Shown here one piece after another: positions 32,912-40,182 of a DNA stretch of 64,000 bases (position 1 is the stretch's first letter; every line of letters begins with the position of its first letter). Source of the DNA: a bacterium (GTDB lineage Bacteria > Verrucomicrobiota > Verrucomicrobiia > Limisphaerales > UBA8199). The notes under the pieces are model-generated. The model had not been told where the DNA came from. It did not search any database and saw only the letters and a list, made by a program, of their open reading frames with translations. Location of the stretch: contig JAJYHY010000002.1 in NCBI GenBank assembly GCA_021784555.1, positions 1-64,000 on the forward strand, in the 5' to 3' direction. The position numbers and the translations under genes are program-made.

Positions 32912-34360
32912 TCAGTCCTTCCAGGGCTGTGATTCCACTTTGAAGGCGTAGGCTTGCCGGCACGGGCGCCGGGTTTGGTCCTGAAGCGCCGCCGGCAGCT
33001 CTATCACCAAGCCGTCCGCGTCCTGGCGCCATCTCAAAGCCGGCTTCCAGCCGAGCAGGTGGATTTGAGAGCCTGGTATCGCCTTGACCAATGTCGTTCG
33101 CAGCGACCGGCCAGGCCATTTGAGGCAAATGACATAGACGGTCTTCCTGTCCTTGGAACGTGTAAAGCGCAAGTTGGCCCCCTCGTGATAGCGGAAGTAG
33201 GGCCGCGTGGCGTAAATGCATTCGCCATTGACTTTCAGCCAGTCGCCGACATAGGTCACTCGGTCAATCATCTGCTTGGGCCACCTGCCGGTCGGGTCCG
33301 GTCCGAAGCCAACCTCGAAGTTGCCCCCCTTGGCGACGATGTCGATAAGGCTGCTGAGCACCCACTCCTTGGGCTTGTAGGTGTCATGCTGCTTGTAAGA
33401 GAAACCGGTGCCGCAAGGGTAGATCACCTGCCAGGGGCGGTTGATGCGGTTGGGGTCTTCGGGAATGGTCGCCTCCGGCGTTTCATAATCCCCGTAATTG
33501 CCGATGCCTCGGTTGCGCAGCAGGATATGGGGCTGGAGGCGGCGCGCCAGCTTGGCAATCCCATACGCATCGTTCTGTGCCGCCTTGGGCCAACTGATAT
33601 CCAAAGAGAGCATGTCAATTGGGCCATACCAGGTGAGCAGTTCCGTGATCTGCTCGCGTTCCTTCTGGATAAAGGCCGCCCAACGTTGGGGCTGCGATTG
33701 TTTGGTGAAGGCTGGATCGTACCAATAATTCCGGTTATCCCAGCCAAAATCCCAGTCGTGCCAGTCAATGTGCGAGAAATAGAAAGCGATGCCCAAGCCG
33801 TGCGCGCGAGCCGCCTTCACCACTTGGCCAATGATATCCTTCTTGTAAGGCGTCTCCGCGATGCTGAAGTGATTGGTCACCTCCACGTAACTGCCATCCG
33901 GCATCTTCTCGAAGCCCCTCTGCCACGTCCGCGTTGGCCATAGGCAAAATCCCTCGTGATGTTTCGTGGTGATGGTGAAGAATTTCATGCCGGCGGCTTG
34001 CATGATGTCCATCCATTGGTTCGCGTCGAAATTGGTGGGATCGAATCGCTCGTAGGAAGAGAAATAGTTCTTGAGCCAGGGCTTGTCGCCGAGGTGCTCG
34101 GTGATAATCCACGACTCACGCCCGTTGAACAGGGTGTAGAGACCCCAATGAATGCGAAGCCCCCACTTCCAGTCCATCCACCGGTTTAGGGCCGCCTCTC
34201 CGGCGTGCCGGTAGTTCGGGTCCTCCACGCGGTAGCCCGGGTATCTCTGTCGAAGCCGCTGTTCCTCCCGCGCGCTGATGGGGTGATCGGCCGGTTGCTG
34301 AGCAGCTAGCACGAATGGGGAGATTAGAAGGAAAGCCGCGACAAGGGTATGCATTTTCAT
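32912..34360 (-). CDS. alpha-L-fucosidase (GH29), secreted
   Basis: A 482-aa protein with a signal peptide (HTLVAAFLLISPFVLAAQQP). The GH29 barrel is clear: RWMDWKWGLRIHWGLYTLF, AAGMKFFTITTKHHEGFCLW, GLGIAFYFSHIDWHDWDF, ELLTWYGPIDMLSLDISW, in which the Asp of LSLDISW is the expected nucleophile, and later WVLSSLIDIVAKGGNFEVG. It would remove terminal alpha-L-fucose from polysaccharides outside the cytoplasm. The sulfatase near 63 kb and the propeller at 31.6 kb suit the same lifestyle. Confidence 0.93.
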   Translation of the reverse strand: MKMHTLVAAFLLISPFVLAAQQPADHPISAREEQRLRQRYPGYRVEDPNYRHAGEAALNRWMDWKWGLRIHWGLYTLFNGRESWIITEHLGDKPWLKNYFSSYERFDPTNFDANQWMDIMQAAGMKFFTITTKHHEGFCLWPTRTWQRGFEKMPDGSYVEVTNHFSIAETPYKKDIIGQVVKAARAHGLGIAFYFSHIDWHDWDFGWDNRNYWYDPAFTKQSQPQRWAAFIQKEREQITELLTWYGPIDMLSLDISWPKAAQNDAYGIAKLARRLQPHILLRNRGIGNYGDYETPEATIPEDPNRINRPWQVIYPCGTGFSYKQHDTYKPKEWVLSSLIDIVAKGGNFEVGFGPDPTGRWPKQMIDRVTYVGDWLKVNGECIYATRPYFRYHEGANLRFTRSKDRKTVYVICLKWPGRSLRTTLVKAIPGSQIHLLGWKPALRWRQDADGLVIELPAALQDQTRRPCRQAYAFKVESQPWKD

Positions 34361-34418
34361 GCCCCGGAGTCTGGGGATAATCCTCTAAGGATTCAAGCGC
34401 GGGTTTTCAGCACCAGAC

Positions 34419-34539
34419 GCCACTAACATTTGAGAGATTCGTTGGCTCGCGCCGGCGCCATTTTTGTGTTCCGGAGGAACACACGATAGTAGCCGTTACG
34501 CGGTCCTCGCAATGGCTCACGTGGCCAAATGTTAGTGGC
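34419..34539. mobile_element. 121-bp MITE-like element with 14-bp terminal inverted repeats
   Basis: Left end GCCACTAACATTTG (34419-34432) and right end CAAATGTTAGTGGC (34526-34539) are perfect inverted repeats. The interior contains a smaller palindrome (GTTCCGGAGGAAC). No reading frame fits. It lies between the fucosidase start and the DUF1328 gene; the rest of this ~320-bp gap shows nothing else. Confidence 0.75.
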
Positions 34540-34684
34540 ATTGGATTGAAAATCTGCGGTACGAAGAATTTTCTCGTGCGCCCCAAGATGGGAAAGAGAC
34601 CGGATAAGGCAGGGCGTAAGCGCCGCCTGCAAGAGTAGTTAAAACCCCGATTGAGGAGGTTCAGCCGGCACAGGATGGTACGAC

Positions 34685-34855
34685 ATGTTTGGATGGGCTG
34701 TAGTATTCTTTATAATCGCCATCATCGCCGCCATTTTTGGTTTTGGCGGCATCGCAGGCGCCGCAGCGAGTATCGCGGTGATCCTGTTTTGGGTGGCGTT
34801 GGCGCTATTCGTCCTCTCGCTGCTGGTGAGCATGTTCAGCGGCCGGAGGCCATAA
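34685..34855 (+). CDS. DUF1328-family small membrane protein
   Basis: A 56-aa protein, [20 protein letters not shown] at the start and ending [14 protein letters not shown], with two membrane helices and the G-F-GG-IAG-AA motif between them. This is the whole of the DUF1328 (YtjA-like) family, which normally has 50-60 residues. Function unknown; such genes are often stress-induced. Confidence 0.85.
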   Translation: MFGWAVVFFIIAIIAAIFGFGGIAGAAASIAVILFWVALALFVLSLLVSMFSGRRP

Positions 34856-34894
34856 TTGGCCACCGTCGAACTTTCACGCCAGGAGGGCCTGTAG

Positions 34895-34936
34895 AGTCCT
34901 AGAAGTTCAAAACACGTTGCAGACAGGTCAAGTTTT
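34895..34936. repeat. family C repeat, second module only
   Basis: The run AGTTCAAAACACGTTGCAGA followed by CAGGTCAAGTTTTT matches the second module of the composite repeats at 13996-14086 (reverse) and 26100-26148 (same orientation). The AATG-rich module is absent here. Confidence 0.6.
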
Positions 34937-34942
34937 TGGGAA

Positions 34943-34996
34943 GACACGAATTTCACGAATTGACGCGAATTCGTGGTAATTCGTGCAATTCGTGTC
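34943..34996. repeat. long imperfect hairpin of CACGAATT units beside tRNA-Ala
   Basis: Three ACGAATT-type half sites on the left are mirrored by AATTCGT-type half sites on the right, giving an imperfect stem of about 25 bp around a central CGAATTCG. It is 47 bp downstream of the tRNA-Ala 3' end on the minus strand, so it could end that transcript, although no clear T-run follows. Confidence 0.6.
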
Positions 34997-35042
34997 AAAG
35001 CGGGTCTGAGGCTGCCCTCGCTAGATCGTTCAGCGGCCTTTT

Positions 35043-35118
35043 TGGTGGAGCCGAGGCGATTCGAACGCCCGACCTTCTCGTTGCGAACGAGACGCTCTGC
35101 CAACTGAGCTACGACCCC
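35043..35118 (-). tRNA. tRNA-Ala (anticodon CGC)
   Basis: On the minus strand a complete cloverleaf is seen: acceptor GGGGTCG paired with CGGCTCC, D stem GCTC/GAGC, anticodon stem TCTCG/CGAGA with loop TTCGCAA (anticodon CGC, reads GCG), and T-loop TTCGAAT, with an encoded CCA end. The G3-U70 wobble pair, the alanine identity element, is present. A tyrosine recombinase gene starts 91 bp from its 5' end, but no second copy of the tRNA 3' end was seen in the window. Confidence 0.95.
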
Positions 35119-35208
35119 AACCACTTCACAGCCAAGCACTTACAACCGCCTGATCGGACTGAAAATTTTCCCTTTCACGACCCCCTTTCACGACGTATCT
35201 TCTGGTGC

Positions 35209-36270
35209 ATGAAAGAGACGCACGCACGCAACGGCGAATTTGGCCGCGTGGCTGAAAATCTGTTCCGATATTCTTCAAGCGGGGTTTACTATGCCCGCTT
35301 CCAGGCAAATGGCAAGGACATTTGTCGGAGTTTGCGCACAACAGATCGCGCCTTGGCCAAACGGCGGCTTGCCGATGAGATGGAGAAGGCTTCGAAGGTT
35401 GACCCCAACATGGGAAAGCTGTCGCTCAGCGAGTTGCTTCGGCTTTACGATGAACATCTCGCGCAGTGCGCGCCAAAAACGGTGGCGACGCGGCGCTCGA
35501 TCGCGAGATGTTTCAAGGAAACCTGGCGGCATGGACTGGAGCTTGCGGTTCAACAAATCAATGCCGGCCAACTCGAGCTCTGGCTCGCCGGCAAGAAGCG
35601 GGAGGTCAAGACCGCGACCTTCAACGAATACGCGAGGTTCCTTCGCCAGTTGTTCAACCTTGCGCTGAAGCTGCGCGCGATCGCCGCTTCCCCGGCCGCC
35701 GACCTCCACGGAATTCGCGTCGAAAGCCCGATTCGCGCGACCCCCACCTGGGAGCAATTCCATCAGATCGTGAAGGACATCCGGGATCTAAAGCTGAACC
35801 GTGATGCCGAGGACACCGCCGACCTCGTGGAGTTCATGGGGTTAGCAGGCGTCGGAACGGCAGAATGCGCCAACCTCCGAGGAGAGCACATCGATCTGGC
35901 GAAGAAGCGAATTAACCTCTACCGCGCAAAGACCGACACCGGCTACTCAATTCCGATATTTCCGCAGCTCTTGCCCTTCCTGCAGAAACTGGAGGCCAAC
36001 GGGCGTATCCGCCTGGGGCAGACTGTCTTTGCGGTGAAGGATCCAAAGAAATCGTTGGCGGCGGCCTGCAAACGGCTGAACATGGCACACTTTTCGCCGC
36101 GCTCCCTACGTCGCTGTTTCATCACCCGCGCCATCGAGATGGGGATCGATTTCAAAACGATCTCGGCGTGGCAGGGACACCGCGACGGTGGAGTTCTTAT
36201 CGCCAAGACCTACGGCCACTTGCGCAGCGAGCACAGCGAAGCGATGGCGCAACGGTTGGTCGCCCAGTGA
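35209..36270 (+). CDS. atypical tyrosine recombinase/integrase
   Basis: A 353-aa protein from ATG 35209 (upstream codons overlap the tRNA). The N-terminal arm and SAM-like core (SLSELLRLYDEHLAQCAP, then ATFNEYARFLRQLFNLALKL) are typical. In the catalytic domain the final part is conserved: SPRSLRRCFITRAIEMGID and WQGHRDGGVLIAKTYGHL with the nucleophile Tyr. However, the first Arg is missing (AGVGTAECANL where GLRxxE is expected) and the HxxR His is replaced by Arg. Integrases of this kind seem widespread in Verrucomicrobia, so it may be active with altered chemistry, or a degenerate relic. Its position beside tRNA-Ala suggests integration of the accessory region to its right. Confidence 0.8.
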   Translation: MKETHARNGEFGRVAENLFRYSSSGVYYARFQANGKDICRSLRTTDRALAKRRLADEMEKASKVDPNMGKLSLSELLRLYDEHLAQCAPKTVATRRSIARCFKETWRHGLELAVQQINAGQLELWLAGKKREVKTATFNEYARFLRQLFNLALKLRAIAASPAADLHGIRVESPIRATPTWEQFHQIVKDIRDLKLNRDAEDTADLVEFMGLAGVGTAECANLRGEHIDLAKKRINLYRAKTDTGYSIPIFPQLLPFLQKLEANGRIRLGQTVFAVKDPKKSLAAACKRLNMAHFSPRSLRRCFITRAIEMGIDFKTISAWQGHRDGGVLIAKTYGHLRSEHSEAMAQRLVAQ

Positions 36271-36724
36271 CCGCCTCACGCGCCGCCCCGGTGCCCGTTT
36301 GCCTCGAGCACCGGCGCTTTGGCGCGGATCGAGAAAGCGTCGCAGCCGACACCGTTCAGCACGCGGTCGGTACTACGCGTAATGGACCGTTGAGCTTTTG
36401 TCTTGTCCCATGCTAAGTGCTGAAAGGGGGCAGGCTGTCCCAAAGGCTTCATGCCTTCTAAGTCGAAACCGGTTTTTGGCTCCAAATGGTCTCAGCGAGG
36501 TATCACCCAGACCCACAATAAGTTACGCCGCTTTTTGGGAGGCACTTTTCGGACCCATTTACCCCCCAAAAGGCCCCGAAAATGGGCAAGTAGTGTCAGA
36601 TCGCAGCATCAGATCTGGCCGTTGTCGCTTATTCCACAATCCGGCTTTTTGTTGCCATGGCGTCAGGTCGTCAGGTTCCCGCCGTGAGAGACGACCGGTT
36701 GGCCTTTTGGAACCAGGATGCTGA
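36271..36724. other. gene-free stretch after integrase
   Basis: About 450 bp with no convincing gene. A short frame at 36451-36687 (MPSKSKPVFGSKW start, basic) has no supported homology and codon use is not clearly coding. No att duplication of the tRNA end is visible here. Confidence 0.5.
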
Positions 36725-36787
36725 CCGCGCAACACTCAAGGTTTAGACTACCGGCAGGGCCGGAACCGCAGGGTCAACGAGGCGCTG

Positions 36788-37030
36788 GTGCAGAATGTGG
36801 AGACGGCGCGTGCGGTGCTTACAACCGCACCGCAGGGCCAGGCAGTCGACGCGCAGTTCCTGAAGTGGCTGATGGGTCACCAGAAGGAGGCCGGCGACTT
36901 TACGGCGGTTTCCGGGTTGGTGGATCAGCTCAACGATAATTCGGCGGGCAGGATGACGACGCGGGAGATTGCGGCGCGGGTGCAGCAGGCGCAGCAGGCC
37001 GGGACCGCGAGGGCAACGGCGTCCGGGTAG
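36788..37030 (+). CDS. small hypothetical protein
   Basis: From GTG 36788 an 80-aa protein, MQNVETARAVLTTAPQGQAV then LKWLMGHQKEAGDFTAVSGL and AARVQQAQQAGTARA. It is helical and Gln/Ala-rich, and the frame stays open to 36725 with plausible residues (DYRQGRNRRVNEALV), so the real start may be lost or earlier. Not recognised; possibly a fragment of a larger mobile-element gene. Confidence 0.4.
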   Translation: MQNVETARAVLTTAPQGQAVDAQFLKWLMGHQKEAGDFTAVSGLVDQLNDNSAGRMTTREIAARVQQAQQAGTARATASG

Positions 37031-37055
37031 CGGGCGAACAGGCAAAAAGCCGCAG

Positions 37056-37091
37056 CAAAAAGCCGCGGCCCAGCAACGGGCCGCGGTTTAG
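37056..37091 (-). terminator. intrinsic terminator after the ATP-grasp gene
   Basis: Read on the minus strand, a 9-bp perfect GC stem (CCGCGGCCC/GGGCCGCGG, 6-nt loop) is followed by a run of T (the plus strand shows AAAAAG just before the stem). It lies 16 bp past the ATP-grasp stop codon, so the RiPP transcription unit ends here. Confidence 0.85.
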
Positions 37092-37106
37092 TGGTGTTTG
37101 GGGGGG

Positions 37107-38195
37107 CTAGTGACGCGCGTGGTTCCGGTTCCTGCAGAAGCGCCTGAAGTCCTCGTTGCTGAGGGAGGCGCTCAGGAACTCGATGTCTTTTGCGGTCAGC
37201 TCTGCCGGTGGATGTGCGGGCGGGTTAGTGTGTGACATCAGCTCGTCTGCGATGGCCTTGGCGATTGGGAGGCCCGTGAGGTTCTCCACCCAGGCGAATT
37301 GGCCGTTTGCGTTAGCCTCAAGGAAGACCGGCTCTCCTTTAAGGGGAACGATGAAGTCGAAGCAGGCGAAATTCAGGTTGAACTCGCGCATGTAGTCATG
37401 GATGCGGCTGTGAAGATTCGGAGCTTCCGTGGCCGTGTGAGTGAGATTTTGGGTGTCGAACCTGTAGTCGTCGGCGGTGAGGTCTCCGGGGCGCGCCTGG
37501 ATGCGGCACGTGAATATTCTGTCGCCGACGCAGGTCACCCGCAGCTCGCATGCCTTGGGGATGAATGGCTGGAAGGTTGTCGACAGGTTGGCGATCTTGT
37601 CTTTCACGGCCAGAAGTTCGGCACGGGTGACGCGACGTGTAAACAGGCCGTAGCTGGTCTGCGTGCCCGTGCCCTGGGCGGCCGACAAGGCGCCGAGGCT
37701 CTTTATGGCGAGGTCGCAATTGCTCTTTGCGGCGAACCGAAGGGCGGCGTCCGGGCTGTTTGTCACGAGAGTCTCCGGTACGCGGAAGCCAACCTTGGCA
37801 GCGACCTTGAGCTGAAGCATCTTGCGGTGAGCGATTCTGGCGTGGAAGGGGTTGTTGATCCAAGGGACGTGGGGAAGGAGGGCGTATAGGTTATCGAGAA
37901 TCTCCCGGAACTCGGATTGGACGTAGTCGAGTGAGCCGGCATCGAGTTGGAAATGGCCGACTTGTGGCGTTTCCGGTTTGCGGTACCAGACCGCCTGCAC
38001 ATCCTGAAGGTTGAACTTCCGTCCGCTGTCCTTGATGTGCAGGGAGCCTGTGCCGAGAGCCGGCTCAATCGTGAGGTCAAGGTTCTGGGCGATGTCTTCG
38101 GTGTTGAGGCGAACCCAGGGCGCTCCGGCTGCGTCCAAGTGGCGGGTCACGGCCCCGATGTGGCCGTCCGGCTTGCTGGTGATAATGAGAATCAT
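37107..38195 (-). CDS. MvdD/graspetide-type ATP-grasp peptide maturase
   Basis: A 362-aa ATP-grasp ligase of the MvdC/MvdD/TgmB class that ties Glu/Asp side chains to Ser/Thr/Lys in ribosomal peptides. Hallmarks: start MILIITSKPDGHIGAVTRHL, VQAVWYRKPETPQVG near residue 90, INNPFHARIAHRKMLQLKVA, RVPETLVTNSPD, the ATP-binding ACELRVTCVGDRIFTCRIQA and the metal-binding end FACFDFIVPLKGEPVFLEAN with ANGQFAWVENLTGLPIAKAI. All expected ATP-grasp acidic residues are in place, so it should be active. It lies 70 bp downstream of a 75-aa precursor-like gene and is followed by a strong terminator, making a two-gene cassette. Confidence 0.9.
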   Translation of the reverse strand: MILIITSKPDGHIGAVTRHLDAAGAPWVRLNTEDIAQNLDLTIEPALGTGSLHIKDSGRKFNLQDVQAVWYRKPETPQVGHFQLDAGSLDYVQSEFREILDNLYALLPHVPWINNPFHARIAHRKMLQLKVAAKVGFRVPETLVTNSPDAALRFAAKSNCDLAIKSLGALSAAQGTGTQTSYGLFTRRVTRAELLAVKDKIANLSTTFQPFIPKACELRVTCVGDRIFTCRIQARPGDLTADDYRFDTQNLTHTATEAPNLHSRIHDYMREFNLNFACFDFIVPLKGEPVFLEANANGQFAWVENLTGLPIAKAIADELMSHTNPPAHPPAELTAKDIEFLSASLSNEDFRRFCRNRNHARH

Positions 38196-38208
38196 ATGTT
38201 GATGTTAC

Positions 38209-38238
38209 GGCCCGCCGCAGGCTGTCCCACGGCGGGCC
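38209..38238 (-). promoter_or_regulatory. hairpin between precursor and maturase genes
   Basis: A perfect 9-bp inverted repeat (GGCCCGCCG and CGGCGGGCC, 12-nt loop at 38218-38229) fills the 70-bp gap between the precursor stop and the maturase start. No T-run follows it on the minus strand, so it may slow or stabilise the transcript rather than end it, which would raise precursor over enzyme levels. This role is inferred. Confidence 0.6.
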
Positions 38239-38265
38239 ACTTGGTTAGCAGTCAGTCCCGGTCAA

Positions 38266-38493
38266 CTAGTCGTCTTTCTTCGTGTCGGTGCGCGATTTGC
38301 TGATGATCCCGCCGACGGATTCCTCGTACTGGCAGGTGCTGTACCCGCGGGAGGACGCGAATCTCGTCAGTTGGGACACCGGATCGTAGGCGAATGCCGC
38401 CTCGCGATCGGAGTCTTGGATGGTGATGTGATAGGGCAGTGCCGCCATGAGCGGGACCAGCCCTCCGGTTTCCATTTGCTTTGTTACTTGCAT
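38266..38493 (-). CDS. candidate graspetide (omega-ester) RiPP precursor peptide
   Basis: A 75-aa peptide starting MQVTKQMETGGLVPLMAALP. The N-terminal part (to about residue 45) includes FAYDPVSQLTRF, similar in layout to the leader end of TgmA-like precursors (aromatic, then D-P-x-x-Q-x-x). The C-terminal ~30 residues, SSRGYSTCQYEESVGG and SKSRTDTKKDD, are dense in Ser/Thr/Lys acceptors and Glu/Asp donors, as required for ester/amide macrocycles. It is encoded directly before a graspetide-type ligase and has no other homology I know. ATG at residue 7 is an alternative start; no strong ribosome site is seen for either. Confidence 0.75.
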   Translation of the reverse strand: MQVTKQMETGGLVPLMAALPYHITIQDSDREAAFAYDPVSQLTRFASSRGYSTCQYEESVGGIISKSRTDTKKDD

Positions 38494-38661
38494 TGTTTTT
38501 ATGTTTCGATTTACTGCTTTGTCCGGCGGTCGTTGTTCTCACCCCGAGAACCTGATCCGCCGAACTACGTTAAAATTGCGGTGGGCTGATTTGTTGGTCA
38601 GGATGGCAACATCCGGCAAGAGACGGCAGGAAGCGACACGAAACGACAGGAGCGGAAATCG
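38494..38661. promoter_or_regulatory. divergent promoter region of the RiPP cassette and HTH gene
   Basis: This 168-bp stretch separates the minus-strand precursor from the plus-strand helix-turn-helix gene. It contains an AT-rich part next to the precursor (38494-38520, with TTTTTATGTTTCGATTTACT) where a minus-strand promoter could sit, and CAGGAGCGG at 38647-38655, a ribosome site for the downstream ATG. Exact -35/-10 boxes cannot be assigned. Confidence 0.4.
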
Positions 38662-40164
38662 ATGGCACGGCGGACGAAGTCTGTGGGGAAGCGGCGGGGC
38701 AAGCGGTCTCCGGGTAGAAAGCTTGTACCGGAGGAGGTGCTGTGGATTGAGGGCCAAATTGCCAAGAGGGGGTGGAACAAGACCGAGTTTTACGCTGCCT
38801 ATGAGACTGCTAACAAAGGCAAGCCGCTGCCGCGTGACCCCAAGCGCCAACTTCAACGGATTTTCCAGGAGAAGGACCCCACGCCCTTGACGCCGCTGGT
38901 CCAGGCGAACCTCGCAGCGACGCTGAGCATGACGTTTGAGGACTTCGATGCGGGACTGAGGGGCTGTTTGGCTGTGCGAGGCGGTCGTCGGAAGGGAGCG
39001 GTGCCGGACCAGGGCAGCAGGATAATTGGTGCGGAGACAGCCGGAGCAAACGCCAGTGTGATCGAGCGTTTTCAGGAATCCGCGCAGAGATTCGATGAAC
39101 AACTTCTGGCCGACTATTTGACAGGCGTGGGGTTTGCGGAGTGGATGGGCAATAGAGACGATTGGGAGAAGACTGTTCGGCAAGGTAGAGAGTGGCTGGA
39201 AGCGCATCCTGAGGACCTCTACTGTCGTGGAATGTTCCTTTGGTCCATTTTGAACAAGGGTAACCCGAGCGAGATGGTTGGTATCCTCAAAGAGACCGGG
39301 CGGTGGCTGGCTTCTGCTCTACCGCCCGCTGCGGGTTCTGCTGGCCATTACGATTCGGGAGATTGGCAGCGGATGCTTGAAGAGAGGATCTCGCAGCTCA
39401 GCAGCGGGAGCGTCGAGCACCCTAGCTTCGTGCGTTGGCATTTGGAGGATACGCTCGCAAGGGCTGCTCTGCTTCGGTGCCTGAGATTCCAGGAAGGGCG
39501 TTCACAGCTTCAGAGCGAGTTCACGAAGCTGGGCGGCGATGTGGAGAAGCAGATGCCGATTAGGGCACTGTTCGGCTCGACCAAACCGGGGGAAGTGGAT
39601 TCCTGGGTGGCCGCAGCGGTGGCGCAGGCGGATCGGTGGGCTGGTTTCGAGCAGGAAAGCGGCTTAGCACGGTTGTGCCTGATTTGGTTTACTGGACAAC
39701 AGGGCCAGGTCGACAGGATGCAGTTTGTAATCGAGCAGTCGCGCCGGTGGCTTGAGCGGAACCCGAGGCATACCTTTGTGCGATGGGCGACGCTCTGGCT
39801 GGCTGGGCTCTGTCCGGAGTGCGAGGCGACTACGCAGCTCATCGAAGAATCGGCGTTGTGGCTGGCGGGGGATGCGCCCGACGACGAGCGGTTGGCGCGG
39901 ATGGGATTCTTGTGGCTGGTGGGAGCGAAAGGAACCGCCGAGCAGGTGCGACAAGGGGCCGCGCAAACTGCGAGGTGGCTAAAAGCGCACCCAGCGGATG
40001 ATTTCATCCGCGTCGTGTACCTTCTGTTTCTCATCCGACGGAGGGCGGCGCCTGAAGAGCGAAAGAGGGTGATTGGAGAAACGCGCAGGTGGCTGCGGCA
40101 GCACGGTGATGCTTATGGAATCACGGGGCTGGCCTTGCGCCTCTGTGAATGTGCGCGCAGCTGA
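38662..40164 (+). CDS. helix-turn-helix plus W-L repeat protein
   Basis: A 500-aa protein with a good ribosome site (AGGAG). Residues 1-20 are Arg/Lys-rich, and about 25-95 look like a Cro/C1-type helix-turn-helix (KRGWNKTEFYAAYETANKGK, then NLAATLSMTFEDFDAGL). The rest is an array of about six ~37-residue helical repeats with the pattern xxWLxxxPxDxFxRxxxLWL, seen as REWLEAHPEDLYCRGMFLW, SRRWLERNPRHTFVRWATLW, ALWLAGDAPDDERLARMGFL, TARWLKAHPADDFIRVVYLL and TRRWLRQHGDAYG. It is divergent from the RiPP cassette and may regulate it or belong to a separate defence-like function. Family not recognised. Confidence 0.75.
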   Translation: MARRTKSVGKRRGKRSPGRKLVPEEVLWIEGQIAKRGWNKTEFYAAYETANKGKPLPRDPKRQLQRIFQEKDPTPLTPLVQANLAATLSMTFEDFDAGLRGCLAVRGGRRKGAVPDQGSRIIGAETAGANASVIERFQESAQRFDEQLLADYLTGVGFAEWMGNRDDWEKTVRQGREWLEAHPEDLYCRGMFLWSILNKGNPSEMVGILKETGRWLASALPPAAGSAGHYDSGDWQRMLEERISQLSSGSVEHPSFVRWHLEDTLARAALLRCLRFQEGRSQLQSEFTKLGGDVEKQMPIRALFGSTKPGEVDSWVAAAVAQADRWAGFEQESGLARLCLIWFTGQQGQVDRMQFVIEQSRRWLERNPRHTFVRWATLWLAGLCPECEATTQLIEESALWLAGDAPDDERLARMGFLWLVGAKGTAEQVRQGAAQTARWLKAHPADDFIRVVYLLFLIRRRAAPEERKRVIGETRRWLRQHGDAYGITGLALRLCECARS

Positions 40165-40182
40165 TGACGCTCGCGTGGATGC

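Noticed and set aside
34639..35139. Minus-strand frame of 166 codons including the tRNA-Ala
   Set aside because: It runs through the tRNA cloverleaf and the DUF1328 gene in antisense, so it is spurious.
36451..36687. Short basic frame that at first recalled a ribosomal protein L28 start
   Set aside because: Only a superficial resemblance (basic residues, NK..RRF); zinc Cys and length do not fit, and there is no ribosome site.
38252..38542. Alternative 96-codon minus-strand frame over the RiPP precursor
   Set aside because: It is Arg/His-rich with no ordered pattern and is the shadow of the 75-codon peptide frame, which has a sensible leader/core layout.
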